Shown in pieces: positions 16,041-24,336 of a DNA stretch of 64,000 nt. Every line of letters starts with the position of its first letter. Positions within the stretch are counted from its first letter, which is position 1. The notes beneath the pieces are model-generated. The model was not told where the DNA came from. It made no database searches and saw only the letters and a list, made by a program, of their open reading frames with translations. The stretch comes from Pseudooceanicola sediminis (GTDB lineage: Bacteria > Pseudomonadota > Alphaproteobacteria > Rhodobacterales > Rhodobacteraceae), in the NCBI RefSeq assembly GCF_003575965.1, contig NZ_QWJJ01000001.1, forward strand, positions 365,285 to 429,284, read 5' to 3'. Position numbers and translations under genes: made by a program.

Positions 16041-16097
16041 CACCGGACACCCTGACAGGATCCCATGCGCCCCCGGAAAATCACCGGGGGCTTTTTT
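16025..16097 (+). terminator. ilvBN attenuator: candidate antiterminator and terminator hairpin
   Basis: The terminator is an 8-bp perfect stem (16069-16076 with 16084-16091) followed by six T (16092-16097). An alternative 9-bp stem joins GCGCATGGG (16025-16033, inside the leader frame) with CCCATGCGC (16062-16070), sharing two bases with the terminator. A ribosome that finishes the leader would cover 16025-16033. The terminator is clear; the exact antiterminator geometry is my inference, since the overlap between the two stems is small. Confidence 0.75.
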
Positions 16098-16179
16098 GTT
16101 TGCCGACAACGACTTGCCGCAACCCCGCGGCGCGACTCGGAGCCCGCCGCGCTCTTGCGGCTCGATACGGAGAATACAG

Positions 16180-17934
16180 ATGGCACGTCAGATGACAGGT
16201 GCGAAAATGGTGGTTCAGGCACTGAGGGATCAGGGCGTGGACACGGTATTCGGCTATCCGGGCGGCGCGGTCCTGCCAATTTACGACGAAATCTTCCAGC
16301 AGAACGATATTCAGCACATCCTCGTGCGCCACGAACAGGCCGCGATCCATGCCGCCGAAGGCTACGCCCGCTCGACTGGCAAGCCCGGCGTCGCGCTCGT
16401 CACGTCCGGCCCCGGCGCCACGAATGCGGTCACCGGCCTCACCGATGCGCTGCTCGATTCCATCCCGATCATCGTGCTGTCGGGCCAGGTTCCGACCTTC
16501 ATGATCGGCACTGACGCCTTCCAAGAGGCTGATACTGTTGGCATTACCCGCCCCTGCACCAAGCACAACTGGCTGGTCAAGGAAACCTCCGATCTGCCGC
16601 AGATCCTGCATCGCGCCTTTCATGTCGCCACCACGGGCCGCCCTGGACCGGTGCTGATCGACATCCCCAAGGACGTACAATTCGCCACGGCCAACTACTC
16701 GGACGCCCCGAAGAAATCGTCCTATCGCTACAACCCGCCCGTCAAGGGCGACCAGGACGCCATCACGGCTCTGGTCACCGCGCTGGAGACCGCTAAAAAG
16801 CCGATCTTCTACACCGGGGGCGGCGTCATCAACTCCGGTCCGGCGGCAAGCCAGTTGCTCAGAGAGCTGGTCGAGGCCACGGGCGCGCCGATCACGTCGA
16901 CGCTGATGGGCCTCGGCGCCTATCCGGCCTCGGGTGACAAATGGCTCGGGATGCTGGGGATGCACGGCCTGTACGAAGCCAACATGGCCATGCACGACTG
17001 CGACCTGATGATCTGCGTCGGCGCCCGTTTCGACGACCGCATCACCGGTCGCATCGATGCGTTCAGCCCGCATTCGCTGAAGGCCCATATCGATATCGAC
17101 CCCAGCTCGATCAACAAGATCATCCATATCGACATCCCCATCGTCGGTGATGTGGCGCATGTCCTCGAGGATATGTTGCGCATCTGGAAGGCGCGCGGGC
17201 GCAAGATGAACCGCGAAGCCGTGGCAAAATGGTGGGCGCAGATCAATGAATGGCAGGCGGTCAACTGCTTGAATTACAAAGATGATTCCAAGGTCATCAA
17301 ACCTCAGTACGCGCTCCAGCGGCTTGAGGCCCTGACAAAGGGCATGGACCGCTATGTCACGACCGAGGTTGGCCAGCACCAGATGTGGGCCGCGCAGTAT
17401 CTGAATTTCGAAGACCCGCATCGCTGGATGACCTCCGGCGGCCTCGGGACGATGGGCTACGGGTTTCCGGCCTCGATCGGTGTGCAGATGGCGCATCGCG
17501 ATGCCTTGGTCATCAACGTCGCCGGCGAGGCATCGTGGCTGATGAACATGCAGGAAATGGGCACGGCCATGCAGTTCAACCTGCCGGTCAAGCAGTTCAT
17601 CCTGAACAACGAACGTCTTGGGATGGTGCGTCAGTGGCAGGAATTGCTGCACGGCGAACGCTACAGCCAATCCTGGTCGCAGGCCCTGCCCGACTTCGTC
17701 AAACTGGCCGAGGCGTTCGGTGCGAAGGGGATCATCTGTTCTGATCCGGCCGATCTCGACGACGCGATCATGGACATGATCAAGCACGACGGTCCGGTGA
17801 TCTTTGATTGCCTTGTCGAGAAACATGAGAATTGCTTTCCCATGATTCCGTCGGGTGCGGCACATAACAAGATGCTCATGGGCGACGTGTCCACGAAAGA
17901 TGCGATCAAGGAGGGGGGCGCGGTTCTGGTCTGA
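16180..17934 (+). CDS. ilvB: Acetolactate synthase, large (catalytic) subunit
   Basis: A 584-residue thiamine-diphosphate enzyme that makes acetolactate or acetohydroxybutyrate, the first common step to valine, leucine and isoleucine. The catalytic Glu is in RHEQAAIHAAEGYAR, the FAD-binding middle domain is present, and the ThDP/Mg region reads NVAGEASWLMNMQEM, where the usual GDA/GDG Asp is replaced by Glu. ATG 16180 has a GGAG site upstream; the longer frame from 16096 starts inside the attenuator. It is under leader-peptide attenuation and is followed 108 bases later by ilvN. Confidence 0.95.
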   Translation: MARQMTGAKMVVQALRDQGVDTVFGYPGGAVLPIYDEIFQQNDIQHILVRHEQAAIHAAEGYARSTGKPGVALVTSGPGATNAVTGLTDALLDSIPIIVLSGQVPTFMIGTDAFQEADTVGITRPCTKHNWLVKETSDLPQILHRAFHVATTGRPGPVLIDIPKDVQFATANYSDAPKKSSYRYNPPVKGDQDAITALVTALETAKKPIFYTGGGVINSGPAASQLLRELVEATGAPITSTLMGLGAYPASGDKWLGMLGMHGLYEANMAMHDCDLMICVGARFDDRITGRIDAFSPHSLKAHIDIDPSSINKIIHIDIPIVGDVAHVLEDMLRIWKARGRKMNREAVAKWWAQINEWQAVNCLNYKDDSKVIKPQYALQRLEALTKGMDRYVTTEVGQHQMWAAQYLNFEDPHRWMTSGGLGTMGYGFPASIGVQMAHRDALVINVAGEASWLMNMQEMGTAMQFNLPVKQFILNNERLGMVRQWQELLHGERYSQSWSQALPDFVKLAEAFGAKGIICSDPADLDDAIMDMIKHDGPVIFDCLVEKHENCFPMIPSGAAHNKMLMGDVSTKDAIKEGGAVLV

Positions 17935-18042
17935 GGGTGCGGCGGAGAGAGTTCCGACACCATCCTGGGGCATTGCCGGTTCTGCGATTTGCACCGAGCG
18001 CGACGCCCACATCCAGAGTCAGCCGATCAAAAGGATAGGCAA

Positions 18043-18606
18043 ATGAACGCACTACAGATCAAGAAGGGCGCGAACAAACATTCCGCCTACAACCTGCGCC
18101 CGACGTTTTCCGACGCGGTCGAGCAGCATACCCTGGCCGTTCTGGTCGATAACGAAGCCGGGGTTCTGGCCCGTGTCATCGGTCTGTTTTCGGGGCGGGG
18201 CTACAACATCGACAGCCTGACCGTGGCCGAGGTCGATCGATCCGGGCACCTCAGCCGCATCACCATCGTCACACGCGGCACGCCTCAGGTCATTGAACAG
18301 ATCAAGGCACAGCTGGGCCGCATCGTGCCCGTGCACACCGTGAACGACCTGACGGTCGAGGGCCCCTCGGTCGAGCGTGAGCTGGCGCTGATCAAGGTCA
18401 CTTCCGAAGGCGAAAAGCGTGTCGAGGCGCTGCGCCTTGCAGACATCTTTCGCGCCAAGGTCGTGGACAGCACCTTGAGCAGCTTCGTTTTCGAGCTGAC
18501 AGGCACACCTGACAAGATTGATGCCTTTGCCGACCTGATGCGCCCGATCGGCCTGTCCGAGGTGGCGCGCACCGGTGTCGCCGCCCTGCGTCGCGGCGAA
18601 GACTGA
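18043..18606 (+). CDS. ilvN: Acetolactate synthase, small (regulatory) subunit
   Basis: A 187-residue ACT-domain protein. The N-terminal ACT domain (HTLAVLVDNEAGVLARVIGL, GYNIDSLTVAEVDRSGHLSRITIV) binds valine for feedback inhibition, and the C-terminal ALS_ss_C domain (LALIKV..., FELTGTPDKIDAFADLM) contacts the catalytic subunit. ATG 18043 gives the standard length. It is co-transcribed with ilvB; a terminator follows at 18629. Confidence 0.95.
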   Translation: MNALQIKKGANKHSAYNLRPTFSDAVEQHTLAVLVDNEAGVLARVIGLFSGRGYNIDSLTVAEVDRSGHLSRITIVTRGTPQVIEQIKAQLGRIVPVHTVNDLTVEGPSVERELALIKVTSEGEKRVEALRLADIFRAKVVDSTLSSFVFELTGTPDKIDAFADLMRPIGLSEVARTGVAALRRGED

Positions 18607-18628
18607 CCCTCAACCAAATCGCGAAACG

Positions 18629-18669
18629 CACGAAGGCCGAGCAGCACCCCTGCCCGGCCTTTCGTGTTT
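18629..18669 (+). terminator. Terminator after ilvN
   Basis: CACGAAGGCCG pairs with CGGCCTTTCGTG across a 16-base interior region, with one bulged T, followed by TTTC. It lies 23 bases after the ilvN stop. Confidence 0.65.
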
Positions 18670-18706
18670 CAGGACTGTCTGATCCGTTTGGGCACCTGGC
18701 CGCAGG

Positions 18707-19084
18707 TCAGGAAAACTGGCGAAATCGCTGCACGGAGCGCGGTGCGGGCGGTCCGGGAAAGGGCACGACGATGGCACGCTCGGCCGCACGCGGGGTTCCG
18801 CTGTGTGGTTTTTCGGACGCAGCTTTGGAAATAGCGTCGCTTTCCTTCAGCCGGTTGGCCAACGACGGACAGTGGTTTTCCGCCACCAGCCGAGCATTTT
18901 GGACGAGGCGCATGTCGCCCTGCTCTGCCACATCGAATTGCAACAGGTCGCCCTGTTCCAAACCAATCAGGCTATTCGCCTTACTATCTGATTTTGCGTG
19001 CAAAAACGCAAGATCGCCATGATCTTCGCACCATACGACCGCTTTGCTGTCGTCGGCCGCACTCCAAAGCACAATGCCAAACAT
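18707..19084 (-). CDS. Hypothetical protein, roseobacter-type, function unknown
   Basis: A 125-residue soluble protein. The first 60 residues form a small beta-rich domain (MFGIVLWSAADDSKAVVWCEDHGDLAFL... LEQGDLLQFDV), somewhat like a cold-shock/OB-type beta barrel in its spacing, but without RNP motifs. The tail is Pro/Arg-rich. GGGAG lies six bases before the ATG, which supports translation. It is convergent with ilvBN and divergent from the XRE regulator. I recognise no named family with confidence. Confidence 0.6.
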   Translation of the reverse strand: MFGIVLWSAADDSKAVVWCEDHGDLAFLHAKSDSKANSLIGLEQGDLLQFDVAEQGDMRLVQNARLVAENHCPSLANRLKESDAISKAASEKPHSGTPRAAERAIVVPFPGPPAPRSVQRFRQFS

Positions 19085-19281
19085 CCGCGTCTCCCGATCA
19101 CTGTCGGCAACAATCTTCCTGAAAAGGATGGGTCAGTTTTGGCGCCTTTCACATGCCTTTTTCCGTGTCGCCATTTCAGATTTTGTGTCGCGCAAATCCA
19201 AAAATGACGTTATACAGATACAGATGTGACGTGGTTCAGCGTCAAATGCAGCATACTCAATACCTCAAGGGGTGGTAAGAC

Positions 19282-19329
19282 ATGAAAATCCTTTATGTTT
19301 TTGCGTCCGGGACGTTCATCGGTGGGTGA
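19282..19329 (+). CDS. Possible 15-codon upstream reading frame before the XRE regulator
   Basis: MKILYVFASGTFIGG, starting at ATG 19282 with AAGGGG 10-15 bases upstream. Its stop overlaps a GTG (19322) that is in frame with the regulator gene (GTGGGTGA). The only good Shine-Dalgarno of the region belongs to this frame, so it may couple or limit translation of the regulator. It may also be chance. Confidence 0.3.
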   Translation: MKILYVFASGTFIGG

Positions 19330-20143
19330 TTCAAGCCAGGCTTCTGATCAATCTGCACTTAAACCTGTCGAGATCCGGAACATATTTGGCGCCAATTTGC
19401 GCCAACTTAGCGCCAGATACCCCTCAATCGCCGGTCTGTGCAGGGACCTGGGAATAAACCGGACCCAATTCAATCGGTATCTGTCCGGCGAAAGCTTTCC
19501 CCGTCCCGATGTGCTGCACCGTATTTGCCAGTTTTTCGGCACCGATGCCCGGATCCTGCTGGAACCTGTCGATAGCGTAAAACCTGTCAGCCGCGACCTG
19601 CTGAACCACCCCGAAATTTCCAGCTTCATGGGCCAGTCGGCGACAAATTTCGATGAATCCCTGCTGCCCTCCGGCTTTTACCGGTTCACGCGGCAAAGCT
19701 TCATCGACAATACCAAGGCCATTCTGGGGCTTGTTCTGGTTTATCGGACAGATGGTTTTGCCTTTGTGCGCGGCTTTGAGGCACGCGAGGCGATGCGCCA
19801 GCAAGGCCTGCCCGAGGACGGCACCAACCGCGAGTTTCGCGGGATTTTCCTGGCCCAGGAAGATGGCGTTGCCGCTCTTATCGCGCGGCGCGGGGCTGTC
19901 ACCTGTTCCTTCAACTTCCTGTCGAAAGTTGCCACGTTCGACAACAATTTCTGGGAAGGCTACGTCACCCGCACGATCCGCGAGGCGATCTCTGGCCCGC
20001 GCGCCTCGCGGATGGTCTATGAACATCTGGGCACGAACACGAATGCGATCCTGAAAACGGCGCGTCAGGCCGGGTTGATCGAAAATGACCAGATCCCGCC
20101 CTTTCACCGCCGCCTGCTGCGGATGGATCATCCCTTTCGCTAG
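19295..20143 (+). CDS. XRE-family transcriptional regulator
   Basis: A protein of up to 282 residues. The N-terminal helix-turn-helix (IFGANLRQLSARYPSIAGLC ... INRTQFNRYLSGESFPRPDVLHRICQFFG, about residues 29-85) is a clear XRE/Cro-type domain. The rest, about 190 residues, is a ligand- or partner-binding domain that I cannot name. The start is uncertain: ATG 19295 has no Shine-Dalgarno, and GTG 19322 is an alternative, just where a short upstream frame ends. The gene stands alone. Confidence 0.78.
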   Translation: MFLRPGRSSVGDSSQASDQSALKPVEIRNIFGANLRQLSARYPSIAGLCRDLGINRTQFNRYLSGESFPRPDVLHRICQFFGTDARILLEPVDSVKPVSRDLLNHPEISSFMGQSATNFDESLLPSGFYRFTRQSFIDNTKAILGLVLVYRTDGFAFVRGFEAREAMRQQGLPEDGTNREFRGIFLAQEDGVAALIARRGAVTCSFNFLSKVATFDNNFWEGYVTRTIREAISGPRASRMVYEHLGTNTNAILKTARQAGLIENDQIPPFHRRLLRMDHPFR

Positions 20144-20197
20144 GAAAGTTTTCCTGCAGACGTACCGCGTTTTCAGACGCCTGCGGCCAGGTACACC

Positions 20198-21358
20198 TTA
20201 CGCGCCCGCACTGACATGCCGTTCGGCCATGAACGCTTTCAGCCGCCGCATGCCCTCTTGCAGATCCTCGGTGGCGCCGGCGTAGGAAAAGCGCAAGGTG
20301 CCGCCACCGCGCGCCCGGTCGAAATCAAGCCCCGGCGTCACCGCCACCCCCGCCTGTTCCAGGATCTCGCCAGCGAAAACGCGGGAATCGGATGTCAGAT
20401 CACTCACATCGGCATAAAGGTAGAAGCCCCCGTCAGGCGGCGCGATCCGGGTAAAGCCCGCCTGCGGCAGATGTTCCAGCAGCAGGCGCCGATTCCTCGC
20501 ATAGACTGCAAGGTTCGCTTCCAGTTCCTCAGCGCAATCAAGCGCGCCAAGCGCGGCGACCTGGCTGGCCGTGGGCGCGCAGATGAACATGTGCTGGGCA
20601 AGGCGTTCGACACGGCGCACATGCGCTTCGGGCACGACCATCCAGCCAACCCGCCAGCCGGTCATGCTGAAATACTTTGAAAAGGAATTGATCACATAGG
20701 TTTCGTCCGAGATTTCCAGCGCAGACACCGCGCGCTCTTCGTAGTGCAGCCCGTGATAGATTTCGTCGGAGATCAGGCTGATCCCCTCGTCGGCCGCGGC
20801 CTCCATCAAATCGCTGAGAGCTCGACGCGTCAGCATGGTGCCCGATGGGTTCCCCGGCGAAGCAATCATCAACCCGTTCAAACCCTGCCCGCGAATATCC
20901 TCGGGACGCGGCTGATATCGCGCCTGTGGCGTCGTTTGCAGGATCACCGGATCAAGGTCCATCGCCTTGAGCAGTTGCAGATAGGAGGGATAGCCCGGCG
21001 CACCGATCCCCACCCGCGCCCCCGCGTCGAACAACGATGCAAAGGTCAGCAGAAAGCCCGCAGAAGACCCGGTTGTCACCACCACTCGATCAGGGTTCAG
21101 ATCGACATTGTACCAATCGCCATACAGCCTGGCGATGCGCGTGCGCAAAGCCGGAAGTCCCAGCGTCAGCGAATACCCCAGAGCGTCCTCGTCCAGCGCG
21201 GTTTTGAGGGCCACACGTGCCCCCGCAGGGGCTGGCGTGCCGGGTTGACCGACTTCCATGTGAATGATCCGCCGCCCCTCGGCTTCCAGTTCGGCCGCCC
21301 GCGTCATCACGTCCATCACAATAAAGGGATCAACTTTTCCGCGACTTGAAACTCTCAT
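20198..21358 (-). CDS. PLP-dependent class I/II aminotransferase
   Basis: A 386-residue fold-type I enzyme. The PLP lysine is Lys228 in NSFSKYFSMTGWRVGW; ASPGNPSG (166-173) and SDEIYHGL (197-204) bind the cofactor, and the C-terminal Arg lies in GTLRFSYAG. The specific amino acid is not clear; the protein resembles aspartate/aromatic-type aminotransferases. ATG 21358 (MRVSSRGK) is preferred because CGGAG lies six bases upstream. It shares an 80-base divergent promoter region with the M48 protease gene. Confidence 0.88.
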   Translation of the reverse strand: MRVSSRGKVDPFIVMDVMTRAAELEAEGRRIIHMEVGQPGTPAPAGARVALKTALDEDALGYSLTLGLPALRTRIARLYGDWYNVDLNPDRVVVTTGSSAGFLLTFASLFDAGARVGIGAPGYPSYLQLLKAMDLDPVILQTTPQARYQPRPEDIRGQGLNGLMIASPGNPSGTMLTRRALSDLMEAAADEGISLISDEIYHGLHYEERAVSALEISDETYVINSFSKYFSMTGWRVGWMVVPEAHVRRVERLAQHMFICAPTASQVAALGALDCAEELEANLAVYARNRRLLLEHLPQAGFTRIAPPDGGFYLYADVSDLTSDSRVFAGEILEQAGVAVTPGLDFDRARGGGTLRFSYAGATEDLQEGMRRLKAFMAERHVSAGA

Positions 21359-21438
21359 GGGCATCTCCGATTGTGGCTGCGCATTACCTGTGGTTTCAAC
21401 AGCCTGCCAAGACAAGGTCAATGGAGGGGGGCAGCAGA

Positions 21439-22770
21439 ATGGCATGCTATCTGGTGCGCTTGCGCACAGTTTTGGCACTATTCCTCGTTATGCTTGCTGT
21501 TCCCGCACAAGCTGTGTCGCTTTTGCGCGATCCCGACATCGAAAACGCCCTGAACCAGATGGCGCGTCCGGTGCTGACGGCCGCGGGTTTGTCCGGCGCA
21601 ACGCCTGTCCTCGTGGTGAATGATCAGTCCCTGAATGCCTTCGTCGTCGACACGAACGCGATCTACATCAACGCCGGGCTGATCCTGCGCACCACCTCGG
21701 CAGCCGAATTGCAATTCGTCATCGCGCATGAGGCCGCCCATATCGTCAATGGCCATGTCACCAGCCGCGCGCTGACGGCGCAACACGTGTCGCGCATCGC
21801 GGGCCTGGGGATGGCGCTTGCCGTTGCCACGGCCGCCGGAACGGGCAACGGCAAACTTGGCCTTGCCGCGCTTGGCGTGGCGAACTCGGCGCAGCGGTCC
21901 TATTTTTCGCATACCCAGGCCGAGGAAAGTTCGGCAGATCAAAGTGGCATCCGTTTCATGGCGCTGGCAGGCGTCGGGACGCAAGGTGCGTTGGATGTCA
22001 CGCAGATCTTTGCAGGACAGGAACTGATCAGTGAGGGCCGTCAGGATCCATATGTGCAGTCTCATCCCCTGTCGCGCGACAGGTTGCGCCGCCTGACGGC
22101 ACTGGCGGGCACCTACGGGCTGGCGCCCACCGGCAACCGGGATCAGGACACCTATTGGTTCGACCGCGCCCGTGGCAAGCTTTCAGCCTTTCTGCGTGCG
22201 CCAAAATGGACCCGGGCCCGGGCGGACGAAAGTGTCGCAAAGGATATCGCATGGATGCGCTTGGCCATTGCCCAACACCGCGATGCCGATTGGCGCGGCG
22301 CCGTGGACCTGCTTGCGCGTGCCCAGGCCATACGACCGAACGATCCGTGGTACTTTGAACTGAAAGGCCAGATCCTGCTGGAGGGGCGCCAGTTCGCGGC
22401 GTCCCAGGCCGCCTATCGCCGCGCCGCTGACCTTGCCCCCGGCAATCCCCTGATCCTCGCCTCACTGGGGCATTCCATGGTTGTCCAGGGCGGCTCGCAG
22501 CGCCTGCAACAGGCCCTGCCCGTGCTGGAGCGTGCCCGGGCCGGTGACTATCGAAATGGTTCGGTCTTGCGCGATCTTGGGTCGGCCTACGCCCAATTGA
22601 ATCAGCCGGGCAATGCCGCGCTGACGGTCGCGGAATATCACGCGCTCGCCGGTCGGATGAAGGATGCACGCATTCAGGCGCAGCGGGCCGTCGACATGCT
22701 GCCAAACGGGTCGCCCGGTTGGCAAAGGGCGCAGGATGTGCTCAATGCCGCCAGAAACGCTCAGCAATGA
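21439..22770 (+). CDS. M48-family metalloprotease with C-terminal TPR (BepA-like)
   Basis: A 443-residue periplasmic protease. A signal peptide (MACYLVRLRTVLALFLVMLAVPAQA) leads to an M48 domain with zinc motif HEAAH at residues 97-101 and the third ligand Glu in QAEESSADQSG. The C-terminal third has TPR-like helices (DWRGAVDLLARAQAIRPNDPWYFELKGQ and following). This order matches BepA/YfgC, which degrades or assists outer-membrane proteins such as LptD. ATG 21439 has a GGAGGGGGG site upstream. DsbA-like genes follow 83 bases later, so an envelope-quality operon is likely. Confidence 0.88.
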   Translation: MACYLVRLRTVLALFLVMLAVPAQAVSLLRDPDIENALNQMARPVLTAAGLSGATPVLVVNDQSLNAFVVDTNAIYINAGLILRTTSAAELQFVIAHEAAHIVNGHVTSRALTAQHVSRIAGLGMALAVATAAGTGNGKLGLAALGVANSAQRSYFSHTQAEESSADQSGIRFMALAGVGTQGALDVTQIFAGQELISEGRQDPYVQSHPLSRDRLRRLTALAGTYGLAPTGNRDQDTYWFDRARGKLSAFLRAPKWTRARADESVAKDIAWMRLAIAQHRDADWRGAVDLLARAQAIRPNDPWYFELKGQILLEGRQFAASQAAYRRAADLAPGNPLILASLGHSMVVQGGSQRLQQALPVLERARAGDYRNGSVLRDLGSAYAQLNQPGNAALTVAEYHALAGRMKDARIQAQRAVDMLPNGSPGWQRAQDVLNAARNAQQ

Positions 22771-22853
22771 GGACGCGCTTGCAGGTCCGTGGCACAGGCC
22801 GCACAGTACCCCTGACGCGCCGCAATGAATTACCCAGTTAGGAGCCTCCTCCG

Positions 22854-23597
22854 ATGACCCTTCGTTCGATGATGATTGCCGGGGCAGCTGCCCTGACCCT
22901 GTCGCCCCTTGCAGCCCAAGCCGAGATGAGCGATGCCGAGCGCGCCGATTTTCGCGAGGAAGTGCGCGCCTACCTTATGGACCACCCGGAGGTGATCCTC
23001 GAGGCCGTGCAATCGCTGGAATCCAGACAGGCGGATCAGAAGGCGCAGGCCGACGTCGACCTGGTCAAGGCCAACACGGCAGAGATCTTCAACGATGATC
23101 ATTCCTGGGTGGGCGGGAATCCCGACGGTGATATCACCCTGGTCGAATTCATGGATTATCGCTGCGGCTACTGCCGCAAGGCATTTCAAGAGGTGGAAGA
23201 CCTTGTCGCGGGTGACGGGAATATCCGCTTTGTCCTGAAAGAATTTCCGATTCTGGGCGAAGACTCCGTGATGGCTTCTCGCTTGGCGATCTCGACGCAG
23301 CTGGAAGCGGGAGATGACGCCTACAAGAGCCTGCATGACGCCCTGATGAGCTATAACGGCGGCTTCGACGAAACAGCGATGACCCGTATCCTGTCTGGTC
23401 TGGACCTGGACCCGGAACCGATCCTGGATCGCATGGACAGCGACGAGGTGACAAGCATCATCGCCGAAAACCACGCGCTTGCACAGCAATTGCAGATCAA
23501 CGGGACACCGACGTTCATCCTGCCGGAGACGATGCTGCGTGGCTACGTGCCTCTGGCCGGGATGCAGCAACTGGTGGCCGAAGCGCGCGACAAGTAA
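22854..23597 (+). CDS. DsbA-family periplasmic thiol-disulfide oxidoreductase
   Basis: A 247-residue exported protein: signal peptide to about residue 23 (AAQA), a helical N-terminal extension, then a thioredoxin fold with active site CGYC at 104-107 and cis-Pro in INGTPTFI. The extension and CGYC resemble the ScsC/BdbD-like subgroup, which may act as isomerase or oxidase. AGGAG precedes the ATG. The stop codon TAA shares its last base with the start of the next gene, so the two are co-translated. Confidence 0.87.
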   Translation: MTLRSMMIAGAAALTLSPLAAQAEMSDAERADFREEVRAYLMDHPEVILEAVQSLESRQADQKAQADVDLVKANTAEIFNDDHSWVGGNPDGDITLVEFMDYRCGYCRKAFQEVEDLVAGDGNIRFVLKEFPILGEDSVMASRLAISTQLEAGDDAYKSLHDALMSYNGGFDETAMTRILSGLDLDPEPILDRMDSDEVTSIIAENHALAQQLQINGTPTFILPETMLRGYVPLAGMQQLVAEARDK

Positions 23598-24334
23598 TGC
23601 GCTGGCCTCTCTTCGTGCTGCTGGGCGCTGTTGGTCTGCCGGGATCAACAAACGCTGAACCGTTTCGCGATGCGCTTGCGGACAATCCCTATCTCTTGAA
23701 CGAAGAGCTGCGGATGCTGCTGCATGACGAACCCGATATTCTGGCAAGCGCACTGGCCCATGGCGCAGATCTGCGCAACCAGGCGGTCTGGTCGCCCCTT
23801 CAAAACGAGATCGAGACGGACCTGTCTCGGATCGCCGAATTGTCTGATGACCTGTTTTCCCAAACCCACCAAGGGTTTGGAGCACAGGAATCGGCCCGTA
23901 TCACCCTGTTCACGCAGCTCGCCTGCGCAAAATGCGCCCGTGCCGAGGCAGAGTTGCGCGAACTTGCCGACCAGCATCCTGACCTCAGGGTAGAACTTCG
24001 CAGCCGGTCCACCGCGCTGCCCGATCGCCTGTCCTACGTCATTGCCCGCGACCTAGGCGCCCAAGCCTGCGCGCGGTTTCGCGATGCCGTCAACAGCAGC
24101 GCCAACACCGACGAGGCGCACCTGATGGCGCTGATCGATCAGCAGGGTCTCGATGCGCAAACCTTGCGCCGTAGCGCAGAGTCACCAGAAACGATGGACG
24201 CGCTGAAAGCACAGGTGCGCATGTTCAACACGCTGGGGCTGGACACCGCCCCCAGCTACGTGATGCCGCGGATGTTGATCCGCGGCCACATGCCGTCCGT
24301 CGTGTTGGCCAGGTACCTCGCCCGGCGGCCCTAG
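23597..24334 (+). CDS. Thioredoxin-like protein paired with the DsbA homologue
   Basis: A 245-residue protein with a signal peptide (cleavage near STNA-EP) and the same layout as its neighbour: a helical N-terminal extension and a thioredoxin-like domain with CAKC at 110-113. The end APSYVMPRMLIRGHMP mirrors TPTFILPETMLRGYVP of the upstream protein, with Ala-Pro at the cis-Pro site. It looks like a diverged duplicate. It may be the reducing or oxidising partner of the CGYC protein, or act on other substrates. Start overlaps the upstream stop. Confidence 0.75.
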   Translation: MRWPLFVLLGAVGLPGSTNAEPFRDALADNPYLLNEELRMLLHDEPDILASALAHGADLRNQAVWSPLQNEIETDLSRIAELSDDLFSQTHQGFGAQESARITLFTQLACAKCARAEAELRELADQHPDLRVELRSRSTALPDRLSYVIARDLGAQACARFRDAVNSSANTDEAHLMALIDQQGLDAQTLRRSAESPETMDALKAQVRMFNTLGLDTAPSYVMPRMLIRGHMPSVVLARYLARRP

Positions 24335-24336
24335 TT

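Noticed and set aside
16081-18012. A 643-codon minus-strand frame over ilvB
   Set aside because: Antisense shadow of a well-supported ilvB; no ribosome site or domain.
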